29,614 bases of DNA. Origin: a virus. A program made the position numbers and the translations under genes. The notes below the pieces were generated by a model that saw only the letters and a list, made by a program, of their open reading frames with translations, made no database searches and was not told the DNA's origin. Within the stretch, counting starts at the first letter, position 1, and each line of letters opens with the position of its first letter. The stretch lies in the IMG/VR virus record IMGVR_UViG_3300046524_000603, positions 1 through 29,614 of that record; one strand, 5' to 3'. This document shows, piece by piece, positions 13,095-18,819 of the stretch.

Positions 13095-13783
13095 GCAGCG
13101 ATTCCATGCTCGTAGGTGACTGCCGCATCCACTGCAGCAGGAGGGATTTCGAAAAGCATAGCGACACGTTTTATGCTCTGGCCCTCAGCTTGGTAAGCCT
13201 GATAAATCGCCGAGGTGTCTACGCCGGTCTTCGCAAGCAATGGCTTGCCGAAGTTGCGAGCAGGGTCCAGCACGACTTCCTTGCTACGCTTGAGCGGATA
13301 CCACCGCTCAGCGCCGCCGCTTCCGGTGTAGTCAATCCCTTCATAAAGGGATGGCTTGATCACCTGCTTGAAAGCATATTGCCGCCTGACCAAATCCAGG
13401 AGCGCTTCGTCACCAGTTTCATCTAGGACTGTCGCAAAAATATCTCGCCCATCCGTCTGGAAGCGCTTACACGTGAAAGGATATTTTTGGTTAAAAAGTT
13501 CCATGGCTTGTTTGGAAGCACTACGGATGGCCTGAAGGCTAACGCCGTGCTGCCGAAAGGCATGTACAAACCGAATTTCGAGAAGGTCGTGAAACCCCAG
13601 CAAGCTCTCTTCGAGGAAGGATAGCTCTGGCTTCCAGAGGCCGGGGTGCGCCACTCCGTGAGCTTTGTACCCAAACATCCAGCGGCGTATATCCTTAGCC
13701 GGGATACCGGTGTACAGGCTTGCCTCGGCTGCAGTGTAAATGCCCACCCCGATGAGGCGGCTTGGCGAATCAATACTTTTCAT
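13091..13783 (-). CDS. VapB45-like antitoxin (HTH plus DUF433)
   Basis: Likely DNA-binding antitoxin of the PIN-like toxin. The 230-residue protein begins with a MerR-like helix-turn-helix (IYTAAEASLYTGIPAKDIRR then WMFGY, about 15-37) and ends with a DUF433 domain (TSAIYQAYQAEGQSIKRVAM then LFEIPPAAVDAAVTYE, about 188-225). The middle contains LLEIRFVHAFRQHGVSLQAI, typical of the long VapB45 form. A strong GGAGGGG site precedes the ATG. The 154 bases upstream (13784-13937) hold its leader and no gene; I see no clear promoter there. Confidence 0.82.
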   Translation of the reverse strand: MKSIDSPSRLIGVGIYTAAEASLYTGIPAKDIRRWMFGYKAHGVAHPGLWKPELSFLEESLLGFHDLLEIRFVHAFRQHGVSLQAIRSASKQAMELFNQKYPFTCKRFQTDGRDIFATVLDETGDEALLDLVRRQYAFKQVIKPSLYEGIDYTGSGGAERWYPLKRSKEVVLDPARNFGKPLLAKTGVDTSAIYQAYQAEGQSIKRVAMLFEIPPAAVDAAVTYEHGIAA

Positions 13784-13937
13784 TTACCCCTCCCTATCCG
13801 TGGGCTAAACCTAAAATCCAATTCTGGGCGTCAACGACCATTCGATCAACATTTCTTAGACGATATGCGCGCTAAAAAGTCACGCGATCCAAAAGCGGCC
13901 TATAAATCAAACTACAGCATGCCGCACCACCACCCTC

Positions 13938-14165
13938 CTACTCAGCCTTCCCCCGCACAATCCTTCCCTCCTTGACCTCATCCGCCAGCGCCGCCACCCG
14001 ATCGGCATGCTCGTAAAGCTTGGCAATCACCTTCAGGACCGCTATCGCATCCACGTCCCGGCAGTCCTTGGTGATGTTGAGCACTTCGGTTGCGGCCTGC
14101 TCAAGGTCAAACCCTAGCTCCTTGAGCTCGCGGCGCAGCTGCTGGTTCGGTTTGGTGAGGGGCAT
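13938..14165 (-). CDS. Small hypothetical helical protein downstream of cI
   Basis: A 75-residue protein starting MPLTKPNQQLRRELKELGFD. CAGGAG lies 7 bases before the ATG at 14165; a longer frame to 14447 would overlap cI and lacks support. It is helical and acidic (LEQAATEVLNITKDCRDVDA; YEHADRVAALADEVKEG), with a likely coiled-coil. It follows cI by 31 bases on the same strand and so is probably expressed in the lysogen. By position it could be an accessory to immunity, like lambda rex, but no sequence evidence supports this. Confidence 0.75.
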   Translation of the reverse strand: MPLTKPNQQLRRELKELGFDLEQAATEVLNITKDCRDVDAIAVLKVIAKLYEHADRVAALADEVKEGRIVRGKAE

Positions 14166-14196
14166 GGCGGGCTCCTGCAGGTTTTCGGCTATCAGA

Positions 14197-14997
14197 TCAG
14201 CTCCGGCGAGGTGCTCGCCGAACAGTGGACCACCAGAAGACGCGGCCAAGAATCCTGATTTCCGCCATCTGTTCTGGCGTGAATATTTCGTCAGGATATT
14301 CCTCGGCGTTCTCGCTACGAGCCCTGACACTTCCACCAGGCAGCTTGTAGAGGTACTTGGTCCTGAGCATGCCGTCGTGGTCGAAGGCATAAATCTCGCC
14401 ATCAATAATGTCTGTTTGGCCGCGATCAACGCCGACAGCCGCGCCATCCAGAATCATTCGCTCCATGCTTCTGCCGTGCACCCTCGCGCACATGGCGTCA
14501 TTGATGCTTACGCCAGCCTCGCGGAGAGTAGCCTTGGAGAAGCGCAATTTCCTTCCTGGAACCTCAACAACGTGCGTCATACCACTTCCAGCGGCTAATT
14601 GAACTTCAGCAAAGTACGGAACCTCTACCTCGTCGTCGTCAAGCGGGGTGTTTTCATCCCAAATACTCATGGGAACGAGATCCATAGACCTACCCAGAGC
14701 AGCATCGCTCGGCGCCGAATTGAGGCTCACCATAGAGAGAAGACGAGGGCTGACTTGCTCTGGACTGAATTCAAGAACCTTTGCCAGCTTCAGCAGCGCC
14801 TCCACGTTCAGCGGCACTTTGCCGGTCGCGTACTGACTAAAAGCACTTTGCCCCGACCAGCCGCACGCCTCCGCCACATCGGCCTGCGTAAGGCTTGCCC
14901 CAGACGCCTTGGCTGCTGATTTTCGTGCTTCATAGATAGCCTTGAGCCTGACGCTCTCAGCGCTTTCTTCGGGAGTTAAAGGGCGTCGTTTATTCAT
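14197..14997 (-). CDS. cI: CI-type phage repressor, S24 autoprotease
   Basis: Keeps the prophage silent by binding the operators at 15012-15079 and probably 11212-11247, and is inactivated by RecA-driven self-cleavage. The 266-residue protein has an N-terminal helix-turn-helix (about 36-65, LTQADVAEACGWSGQSAFSQ) and a C-terminal S24 domain with cleavage site Ala136-Gly137 in LAAGSG, Ser177 in GRSMERM and Lys214 in RTKYLYK. The start at 14997 is preferred over the longer frame because the promoter -10 lies only 10 bases before it, giving an almost leaderless mRNA like lambda PRM. No ribosome site is seen, as expected then. Confidence 0.94.
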   Translation of the reverse strand: MNKRRPLTPEESAESVRLKAIYEARKSAAKASGASLTQADVAEACGWSGQSAFSQYATGKVPLNVEALLKLAKVLEFSPEQVSPRLLSMVSLNSAPSDAALGRSMDLVPMSIWDENTPLDDDEVEVPYFAEVQLAAGSGMTHVVEVPGRKLRFSKATLREAGVSINDAMCARVHGRSMERMILDGAAVGVDRGQTDIIDGEIYAFDHDGMLRTKYLYKLPGGSVRARSENAEEYPDEIFTPEQMAEIRILGRVFWWSTVRRAPRRS

Positions 14998-15007
14998 GCC
15001 AGTAAGG

Positions 15008-15035
15008 GTATTAGCACCGCTGCTTAAACCACAAA
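15008..15035 (-). promoter_or_regulatory. Repressor maintenance promoter PRM
   Basis: Minus-strand -10 TAATAC (15013-15008) and a weak -35 TTTGTG (15035-15030), 16-base spacer. The transcript would begin about 3-5 bases before the cI ATG. Operator OR3 overlaps the -10. Confidence 0.58.
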
Positions 15036-15079
15036 TAGCGGTGCTAGTATTTTGTTGCTCATAAAAAGCAGCACTGCTA
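15012..15079. promoter_or_regulatory. Operators OR3, OR2 and OR1
   Basis: Three near copies of TAGCACTGCTA: 15012-15022 (TAGCACCGCTG), 15036-15046 (TAGCGGTGCTA) and 15069-15079 (CAGCACTGCTA), centres 24 and 33 bases apart. The first overlaps the PRM -10 and the last overlaps the PR -10, the lambda arrangement. Confidence 0.78.
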
Positions 15080-15083
15080 CTAT
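15055..15083 (+). promoter_or_regulatory. Rightward early promoter PR
   Basis: -35 TTGCTC (15055-15060), 17-base spacer, -10 TACTAT (15078-15083). OR1 covers the end of the spacer and the first bases of the -10. It drives cro and the rightward early arm. Confidence 0.65.
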
Positions 15084-15113
15084 TCATGGTAGATACCGAA
15101 CCGTGGAAATTCC

Positions 15114-15323
15114 ATGAAAAAGATTCCTTTGACTGAATATCTCGATAAGCACGGCACCCAAGCCGTGCTGGCTGCTGCTCTCGGGGTAAATCAGAGCGCG
15201 ATTTCCCAGATGGTTAGATCTGGAAGAAATATCGAAATCTCGCTGTTTGAGGACGGCCACGTCGAAGCGAATGAAATTCGCCCGATTCCGGCGCGTCCCC
15301 GAAATACAAGTCACGCCGCCTAA
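15114..15323 (+). CDS. cro: Cro-family repressor
   Basis: Small dimeric DNA-binding protein that turns down the early promoters and blocks repressor synthesis during lytic growth. The 69-residue protein matches the lambda Cro plan: MKKIPLTEYLDKHGTQAVLA, helix-turn-helix AALGVNQSAISQMVRSGRNI (about 20-40), then beta strands EISLFEDGHVEANEIRPI. It is divergent from cI and first behind PR. The ribosome site is weak (GGAA about 8 bases before ATG). Its Arg/Pro-rich tail is typical. Confidence 0.92.
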   Translation: MKKIPLTEYLDKHGTQAVLAAALGVNQSAISQMVRSGRNIEISLFEDGHVEANEIRPIPARPRNTSHAA

Positions 15324-15358
15324 CCCAACCCAGTCACCCCAAAAGCGGAAGTGAACCT

Positions 15359-15562
15359 ATGGCCTACGACGACAAAGCGCACCGGCACGAACACCAGGTG
15401 AAGGTTCGTCTCGATGACGAAGTCTTTCAGGAGCTGAAGGACGTTGCCCGCGACATGAAGTTGCAACACAGCGTGCTCAGCCGAGAAATCATCGAGGCCG
15501 CGCTTGAGGTCAAGCGGAAGCTCGGGGAGCTGCCGTTTGAGCTGGAGAAAAGACGGGCCTGA
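15359..15562 (+). CDS. Ribbon-helix-helix-like small protein
   Basis: A 67-residue protein with one likely strand (HQVKVRLDD) followed by two helices (EVFQELKDVARDMKLQHSVL and SREIIEAALEVKRKLGEL), the order of a ribbon-helix-helix DNA-binding domain such as Arc. GGAAGTGA lies before the ATG. It lies 35 bases after cro in the rightward early operon, so it may be a second regulator of early genes. Target unknown. The stop is within a small GC-rich hairpin (15556-15569). Confidence 0.8.
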   Translation: MAYDDKAHRHEHQVKVRLDDEVFQELKDVARDMKLQHSVLSREIIEAALEVKRKLGELPFELEKRRA

Positions 15563-15584
15563 CAAGGCCGCAGAGGGGGGATTC

Positions 15585-15779
15585 ATGCCCAGTGCAGTAG
15601 TTGAACTCAGGAAGGGCGCAACAGAAGAGCTGGCGCGATGGGCGTCGGAGATTGGAATTACCCCGGACGCCTTGGCCTCCGAGCTTTTGCGATTGGCCAT
15701 CCCAGGACTCAAGAAAGCGATTTGCGATGGGGCACCGCCTGACAGCAACAACGTGGTCGCCTTCAGTCCCAAGCGATGA
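15585..15779 (+). CDS. Small ribbon-helix-helix-like protein
   Basis: A 64-residue protein starting MPSAVVELRKGATEELARWA. A frame open further upstream overlaps the previous gene, but GGGGGG stands 6 bases before the ATG at 15585. A short strand (AVVELR) and two helices (TEELARWASEIGITPDALAS; ELLRLAIPGLKKAI) suggest another ribbon-helix-helix-like domain. Tandem small regulators after cro are common in phage early operons. No target can be named. Confidence 0.75.
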   Translation: MPSAVVELRKGATEELARWASEIGITPDALASELLRLAIPGLKKAICDGAPPDSNNVVAFSPKR

Positions 15780-15967
15780 GCTCCAGCCCTTATTAGGGAC
15801 CGCAGAGCGCGAAGGACAGGCGGGTTACAGGTTTCAAGTTTGGCCCCAGTCCCTGTTTCGGGACCGGAAGAAAAGAAGGTCATGGGTTCGTCCTTGATCA
15901 GTTGATGAACGAATGATCGCCTGGTTGGCATAACGCCACCACGGAAAACAGAAGCGAGGTTTTACGA
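15780..15967 (+). other. Leader region before cII with two small hairpins
   Basis: No gene is seen in this 188-base stretch. CCCT-TATT-AGGG (15787-15798) and GTCCC/GGGAC (15849-15853, 15860-15864) are each followed by an ACCG(C/G)A-type sequence. A similar GGCC/GGCC hairpin followed by GCAGAG ends the ORF at 15562. They lack T-runs. They could be attenuation or processing sites in the PR transcript, or chance. Confidence 0.35.
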
Positions 15968-16390
15968 ATGGACAAGTTCCTGCGGGCCTGCCACGACGCG
16001 GTCAAGGACAACGAAGCTAAGTCGCTGAGCGCCAAGATGGGGGTTCCGCATGTGAGCCTGCTCCAGCGCTCGAACCCGGATAACGATGCTCACCACCTGA
16101 CCATCGAACATCTGTTCGGGATCTTGTTGCACACCGGTGATATGCGCCCGCTGATTGCGCTGGCCGACCAATTCGGCTTTGACCTGATTGCTCGCGATAA
16201 ACCTACAGCCAAACCGCTGATGGTAGCGCTCGGTCATCTGTCGGCTGAGTGCGGCGACGTAGGGCGTTTGATCTTCGACGCCGCGGCGGACAACCACATC
16301 AGCCAGCACGAAAAAGCCCAGGGCGAGAAGGCAATTCTTGAAGCGATCGACGCGCTGCAGATTCTTCGCGAATCGCTGAAGGCTGCCTGA
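15968..16390 (+). CDS. cII: CII-family phage regulator (CP76 type)
   Basis: Transcription factor of the Phage_CP76/CII family that by analogy with lambda favours lysogeny. The 140-residue protein begins MDKFLRACHDAVKDNEAKSL, then SAKMGVPHVSLLQRSNPDND, a helix-turn-helix region, followed by HHLTIEHLFGILLHTGDMRP. The C-terminal half is helical (IFDAAADNHISQHEKAQGEK). Its place between the cro cluster and the replication genes is the usual CII position. The ribosome site is weak (GAGG about 9 bases upstream). Length fits the family. Confidence 0.88.
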   Translation: MDKFLRACHDAVKDNEAKSLSAKMGVPHVSLLQRSNPDNDAHHLTIEHLFGILLHTGDMRPLIALADQFGFDLIARDKPTAKPLMVALGHLSAECGDVGRLIFDAAADNHISQHEKAQGEKAILEAIDALQILRESLKAA

Positions 16391-16409
16391 GTTTCACCGG
16401 AGAAAAATC

Positions 16410-16835
16410 ATGCTTGATTCGAGTATTCGTCAAATCGTAATCCAGGCCATTGCCTCGCGAGCGTCCGGCACGCCGGCTGATGCTGCCATGCAAATCCTGG
16501 AAGGGATTGCAGTTGTCGACTTCCCTGGCAAGCCATTTGTGATCTGGCCAGCCGACCTTACTCCTACAGAGCAGATCGAGGTGCTTGAGCTTGAGCTAAA
16601 GCAAGTCCGCCACGTCCGTCAGAGCATGGCGGATTATTGGGCTATGCGCGAGTCGCATCCTCGGGTGGGTTCAGGCGCACGCCTCGAACATCAAGATGCG
16701 CAAAGTCGTCCAGAAGCTTCTGGTGCGCCTGCTGTGGAAGCCGAAGATCAGTCAACTCCCGATGAAGCAACAGAAGAAGCTGCTCTTCATCCAGTGCAAA
16801 AGCCTGCTCGGGGAGCCAGTGATGCTTCTCAATGA
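16410..16835 (+). CDS. Hypothetical early protein
   Basis: A 141-residue protein 19 bases after cII with GGAG 7 bases before the ATG. The first 85 residues look folded (SIRQIVIQAIASRASGTPAD; helical LTPTEQIEVLELELKQVRHV), while the rest from about 85 is Ala/Glu/Ser/Pro-rich and disordered. That tail (16642-16835) is encoded opposite a convincing minus-strand gene, so it may simply be what the overlap permits. Function unknown; the pattern of small genes after cII is typical. Confidence 0.72.
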   Translation: MLDSSIRQIVIQAIASRASGTPADAAMQILEGIAVVDFPGKPFVIWPADLTPTEQIEVLELELKQVRHVRQSMADYWAMRESHPRVGSGARLEHQDAQSRPEASGAPAVEAEDQSTPDEATEEAALHPVQKPARGASDASQ

Positions 16836-17067
16836 GGTGGAGCTGGGCTGGGATAAATCCATCAAGGGCTTGCCAATGAGTGGCGTACTGCAGCCGGTAC
16901 TTCTCGCAAAAACAGAAGAGCAAGTATCCGGGGTAGGCCTTGTAAGCAGCCTCCCTGTAGTCCCGGTCGGTGACTCTGGTTCCCTCTGGAAGTGCTTTGT
17001 GAACCGCGGCGTCAATGCGGTCTCGCCATTCGCTCTCGTAGTTAGTTTTCTTCGTCGTGAAGCTCAT
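16642..17067 (-). CDS. Hypothetical protein, antisense to the early arm
   Basis: A 141-residue protein starting MSFTTKKTNYESEWRDRIDA; GGAGG lies 9 bases before the ATG at 17067. It has a protein-like composition with Tyr, Trp, Phe and Cys (YREAAYKAYPGYLLFCFCEK; WQALDGFIPAQLHLIEKHHW), and long helices near the end. It is transcribed against the flanking early genes and overlaps the tail of the upstream gene by 194 bases. It is probably an accessory gene added to the arm. I do not recognise the family. Confidence 0.7.
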   Translation of the reverse strand: MSFTTKKTNYESEWRDRIDAAVHKALPEGTRVTDRDYREAAYKAYPGYLLFCFCEKYRLQYATHWQALDGFIPAQLHLIEKHHWLPEQAFALDEEQLLLLLHRELTDLRLPQQAHQKLLDDFAHLDVRGVRLNPPEDATRA

Positions 17068-17153
17068 ATGTCCGGCCTCCGAGGCCTTTTCGTCTGGAAG
17101 CCAAAAGCTATCACGGAAGCGCCGGACACCCATAACGCCTGAATCGCAGGCAC

Positions 17154-17178
17154 AAAAAAGCCGGGCTGCAACCCGGCT
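17154..17178 (-). terminator. Intrinsic terminator, mainly leftward
   Basis: AGCCGGG (17159-17165) pairs with CCCGGCT (17172-17178), loop of 6. Leftward it is followed by six T; rightward by the weaker CTTTC. It would end the cassette at 17318-17884 before the gene at 17067. Confidence 0.78.
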
Positions 17179-17209
17179 CTTTCAAAACGCAAAACACTGA
17201 GGGGCCATT

Positions 17210-18022
17210 ATGAACACCATCGCTACTCCCGGCAATACCCGCCATGTCGCGACACTTTTGGGGCAATCGCAAAACGTGTCGTGTCACGCCATACCGTCAC
17301 GCGATGCTCGGCAAATTTCAAGCAAAAGCCGAAACGATCCATTCCCACGGATTCAGTGGCCGTACCATATTCTCTCTGCCATGCCGACGCAGGTTGCTGT
17401 TGAAACTAGGCTTCTCAAGCGCGGCGATGATATGAACGTCCTCGCCGGTCAGACTGCTAATTTTTCGATCAAGTTCTTCCAGCGACAAGAAATCTTTTTC
17501 TGCCCTCAGGTCCGACCATCGACGTTTCAGGCTCGCGTGCGTTGCTATTTTGTCTCCCGGCGCAATCAGATGTTCGATGATTGCCGTCAGTGCAATCGCC
17601 GCACCCACCCACTTTGCAGCATCTTTCAGCTCGCTGATATTGCTGAACACAGCTGTGCCGCTCACCAAAAAAATCAAGCTGAAAAGCCACTTAAGGTGTC
17701 TGTAAAGCTTGAGATGTCGGCCGTTCAACTCAATTGCGTAATCAATATCGAGCCCTGCTTCATAGGGGGTGCGGCTATAGATCATGAGTATTCCTATTTA
17801 TTCGTTCGCGGGAGCCGGTACAGGCTCGGGCGGAGGGTTTCTGAATGGTGGGACTTGAGATTTGTATTCAACGTCATCGCTCATGAGAGCTCCTTGTTAT
17901 GTGATTGGGTGCTTGGCAGCCCCAAAATCGTAGCACGCGGGCTCTCACCTATGTCTCATGTTCGTAGCGTTCGATCTCTACGAGCATCAACACTGAAGAA
18001 ATTCGATGGAGCTGTACTGTGA
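17210..18022 (+). CDS. Doubtful ORF, perhaps a disrupted early gene
   Basis: A 270-codon frame with a good ribosome site (GAGGGG about 6 bases before ATG) whose stop overlaps the start of the replication gene O (GTGA). The first 36 codons and last 45 do not face a gene on the other strand, but codons 37-225 lie antisense to the leftward cassette and look like a shadow (Cys/His/Arg-rich). One reading is an early gene split by insertion of the cassette with the frame kept open by chance; another is that only the N-terminal part is translated. Confidence 0.35.
   Translation: MNTIATPGNTRHVATLLGQSQNVSCHAIPSRDARQISSKSRNDPFPRIQWPYHILSAMPTQVAVETRLLKRGDDMNVLAGQTANFSIKFFQRQEIFFCPQVRPSTFQARVRCYFVSRRNQMFDDCRQCNRRTHPLCSIFQLADIAEHSCAAHQKNQAEKPLKVSVKLEMSAVQLNCVINIEPCFIGGAAIDHEYSYLFVRGSRYRLGRRVSEWWDLRFVFNVIAHESSLLCDWVLGSPKIVARGLSPMSHVRSVRSLRASTLKKFDGAVL
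17318..17785 (-). CDS. Two-TM membrane protein
   Basis: A 155-residue protein with two membrane helices (about 32-48 and 56-74) followed by a charged helical cytoplasmic domain (HASLKRRWSDLRAEKDFLSL then EELDRKISSLTGED) and a basic end. This plan, two TM helices then a helical cytosolic part, resembles SLATT-type effectors of bacterial defence systems, but I cannot confirm homology. AGGA lies 7 bases before the ATG. It is the second gene of a leftward two-gene unit placed against the replication arm and ended by a terminator, so it is probably expressed in the lysogen. Superinfection exclusion or defence is a reasonable guess. Confidence 0.78.
   Translation of the reverse strand: MIYSRTPYEAGLDIDYAIELNGRHLKLYRHLKWLFSLIFLVSGTAVFSNISELKDAAKWVGAAIALTAIIEHLIAPGDKIATHASLKRRWSDLRAEKDFLSLEELDRKISSLTGEDVHIIAALEKPSFNSNLRRHGRENMVRPLNPWEWIVSAFA
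17798..17884 (-). CDS. 28-residue proline-rich peptide
   Basis: The frame reads MSDDVEYKSQVPPFRNPPPE then PVPAPANE and stops. AAGGAG lies 6 bases before the ATG, one of the best ribosome sites nearby, and the stop is 12 bases before the start of the two-TM gene. It is acidic and Pro-rich, so likely unstructured. It may be a small partner of the membrane protein or a leader that sets its translation. Confidence 0.55.
   Translation of the reverse strand: MSDDVEYKSQVPPFRNPPPEPVPAPANE
17958..17987. repeat. Inverted repeat upstream of the two-TM cassette and O
   Basis: ATG-t-TCGTAG (17958-17967) is matched by CTACGA-g-CAT (17978-17987) around a 10-base centre, with one mismatch. It lies between the cassette start and gene O. 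It may be an operator for the cassette; no regulator is identified. Confidence 0.4.
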
Positions 18023-18819
18023 GTGTCCAAGCAATGTCCTGGGCGCTTTCTCTGCCCGCCGAATCCCTGAAAGACTCCAGCGCGCGGCATGTGCTGTTGT
18101 GCCTCGCCAACTATGCCGGCTCGAATGGCACTGGCGCCTTTCCATCGGCTTCGACCCTGGCGCAGGACACTGGCCTGTCAGAGCGCACCGTGCGCTACAA
18201 ACTGGACGATCTGGAGAAGGTCGGGCTGATCCAGAAGGGCAATCAGGCCATTGCCGCCGTGCATATCGATCGCCATGACCGCCGTCCAGTAGTTTACGAC
18301 CTTCAACTTTCGCGGGGTGCAAATCCTGCACCCCGTGCAAAGCGGGGTGCAGATGACGCCACGGGGTGCAATTCACAACAGAACGGGGTGCAGCCTGGAA
18401 CAGAACGGGGTGCAGCGGCTGCACCCAATACATCAATTAACCATCAAGGAACCGAAGAGCAGCTGCAGCGCGAGATCGGCGATGTGATTGCCGAGCAGGA
18501 TCAGGCAGCCATCGAGTCGCTGGATGAACGCCAACGCTTCGCCATGTTCGCCACTTGGCAGCCAGCGGCAAAGGCCATGGTTGATCAGCTCGCCATTGCT
18601 GGTTTGCCCGATGACTCGGTGACCGTCGAGTTGCTCGCTGGTTTCAAGGGCTTCTTCGTCGCCAAGCCTGCGACCTTCGATAGTGCTGCCGGCTGGTGCT
18701 TCCGACTGGTGACCTGGGTAAAGCGTGAGCGAGTGAAGGCTGCCGGAGATGCATCGTCTGCCGATTCGGACGAGTTCGACGACGACAACACCGAATGGAT
18801 GAAAAGGGGTTCGAAATGA
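18019..18819 (+). CDS. O: Replication initiation protein, lambda O-like
   Basis: Binds the phage origin and starts DNA replication. The 266-residue protein begins SVQAMSWALSLPAESLKDSS and has a winged helix-turn-helix (about 25-75, including LAQDTGLSERTVRYKLDDLE and KVGLIQKG). A Gly/Ala/Arg/Pro linker (about 95-150) is encoded by the origin iterons, then a C-terminal domain likely contacts protein P. The start codon is GTG with GGAG 7 bases upstream. Overlap of its TGA with the ATG of P and the origin inside the gene match the lambda O layout. Confidence 0.9.
   Translation: MSVQAMSWALSLPAESLKDSSARHVLLCLANYAGSNGTGAFPSASTLAQDTGLSERTVRYKLDDLEKVGLIQKGNQAIAAVHIDRHDRRPVVYDLQLSRGANPAPRAKRGADDATGCNSQQNGVQPGTERGAAAAPNTSINHQGTEEQLQREIGDVIAEQDQAAIESLDERQRFAMFATWQPAAKAMVDQLAIAGLPDDSVTVELLAGFKGFFVAKPATFDSAAGWCFRLVTWVKRERVKAAGDASSADSDEFDDDNTEWMKRGSK
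18313..18448 (+). other. Replication origin: iterons in gene O plus AT-rich stretch
   Basis: CGGGGTGCA occurs directly at 18313, 18343, 18362, 18384 and 18406, and inverted at 18327-18335, with a partial inverted copy at 18420-18428. The last three direct copies are exactly 22 bases apart, and two share 18 bases (18377-18394, 18399-18416). AT-rich DNA follows (18427-18448). Iterons next to an AT-rich unwinding region inside O is the lambda ori plan. Confidence 0.85.

Noticed and set aside
15320-15931. 203-codon minus-strand frame over the small genes after cro
   Set aside because: Ser/Leu/Pro-rich shadow that would run against PR through several genes with good starts.
16696-17142. 148-codon plus-strand frame opposite the gene at 16642-17067
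   Set aside because: The minus-strand reading has a better start and more protein-like composition; this one has no ribosome site.
17174-17188. GGCTCTTTCAAAACG as a rightward boxA/nutR
   Set aside because: It resembles boxA only in the CTCTTT part and forms the tail of the terminator hairpin; no partner element was seen.
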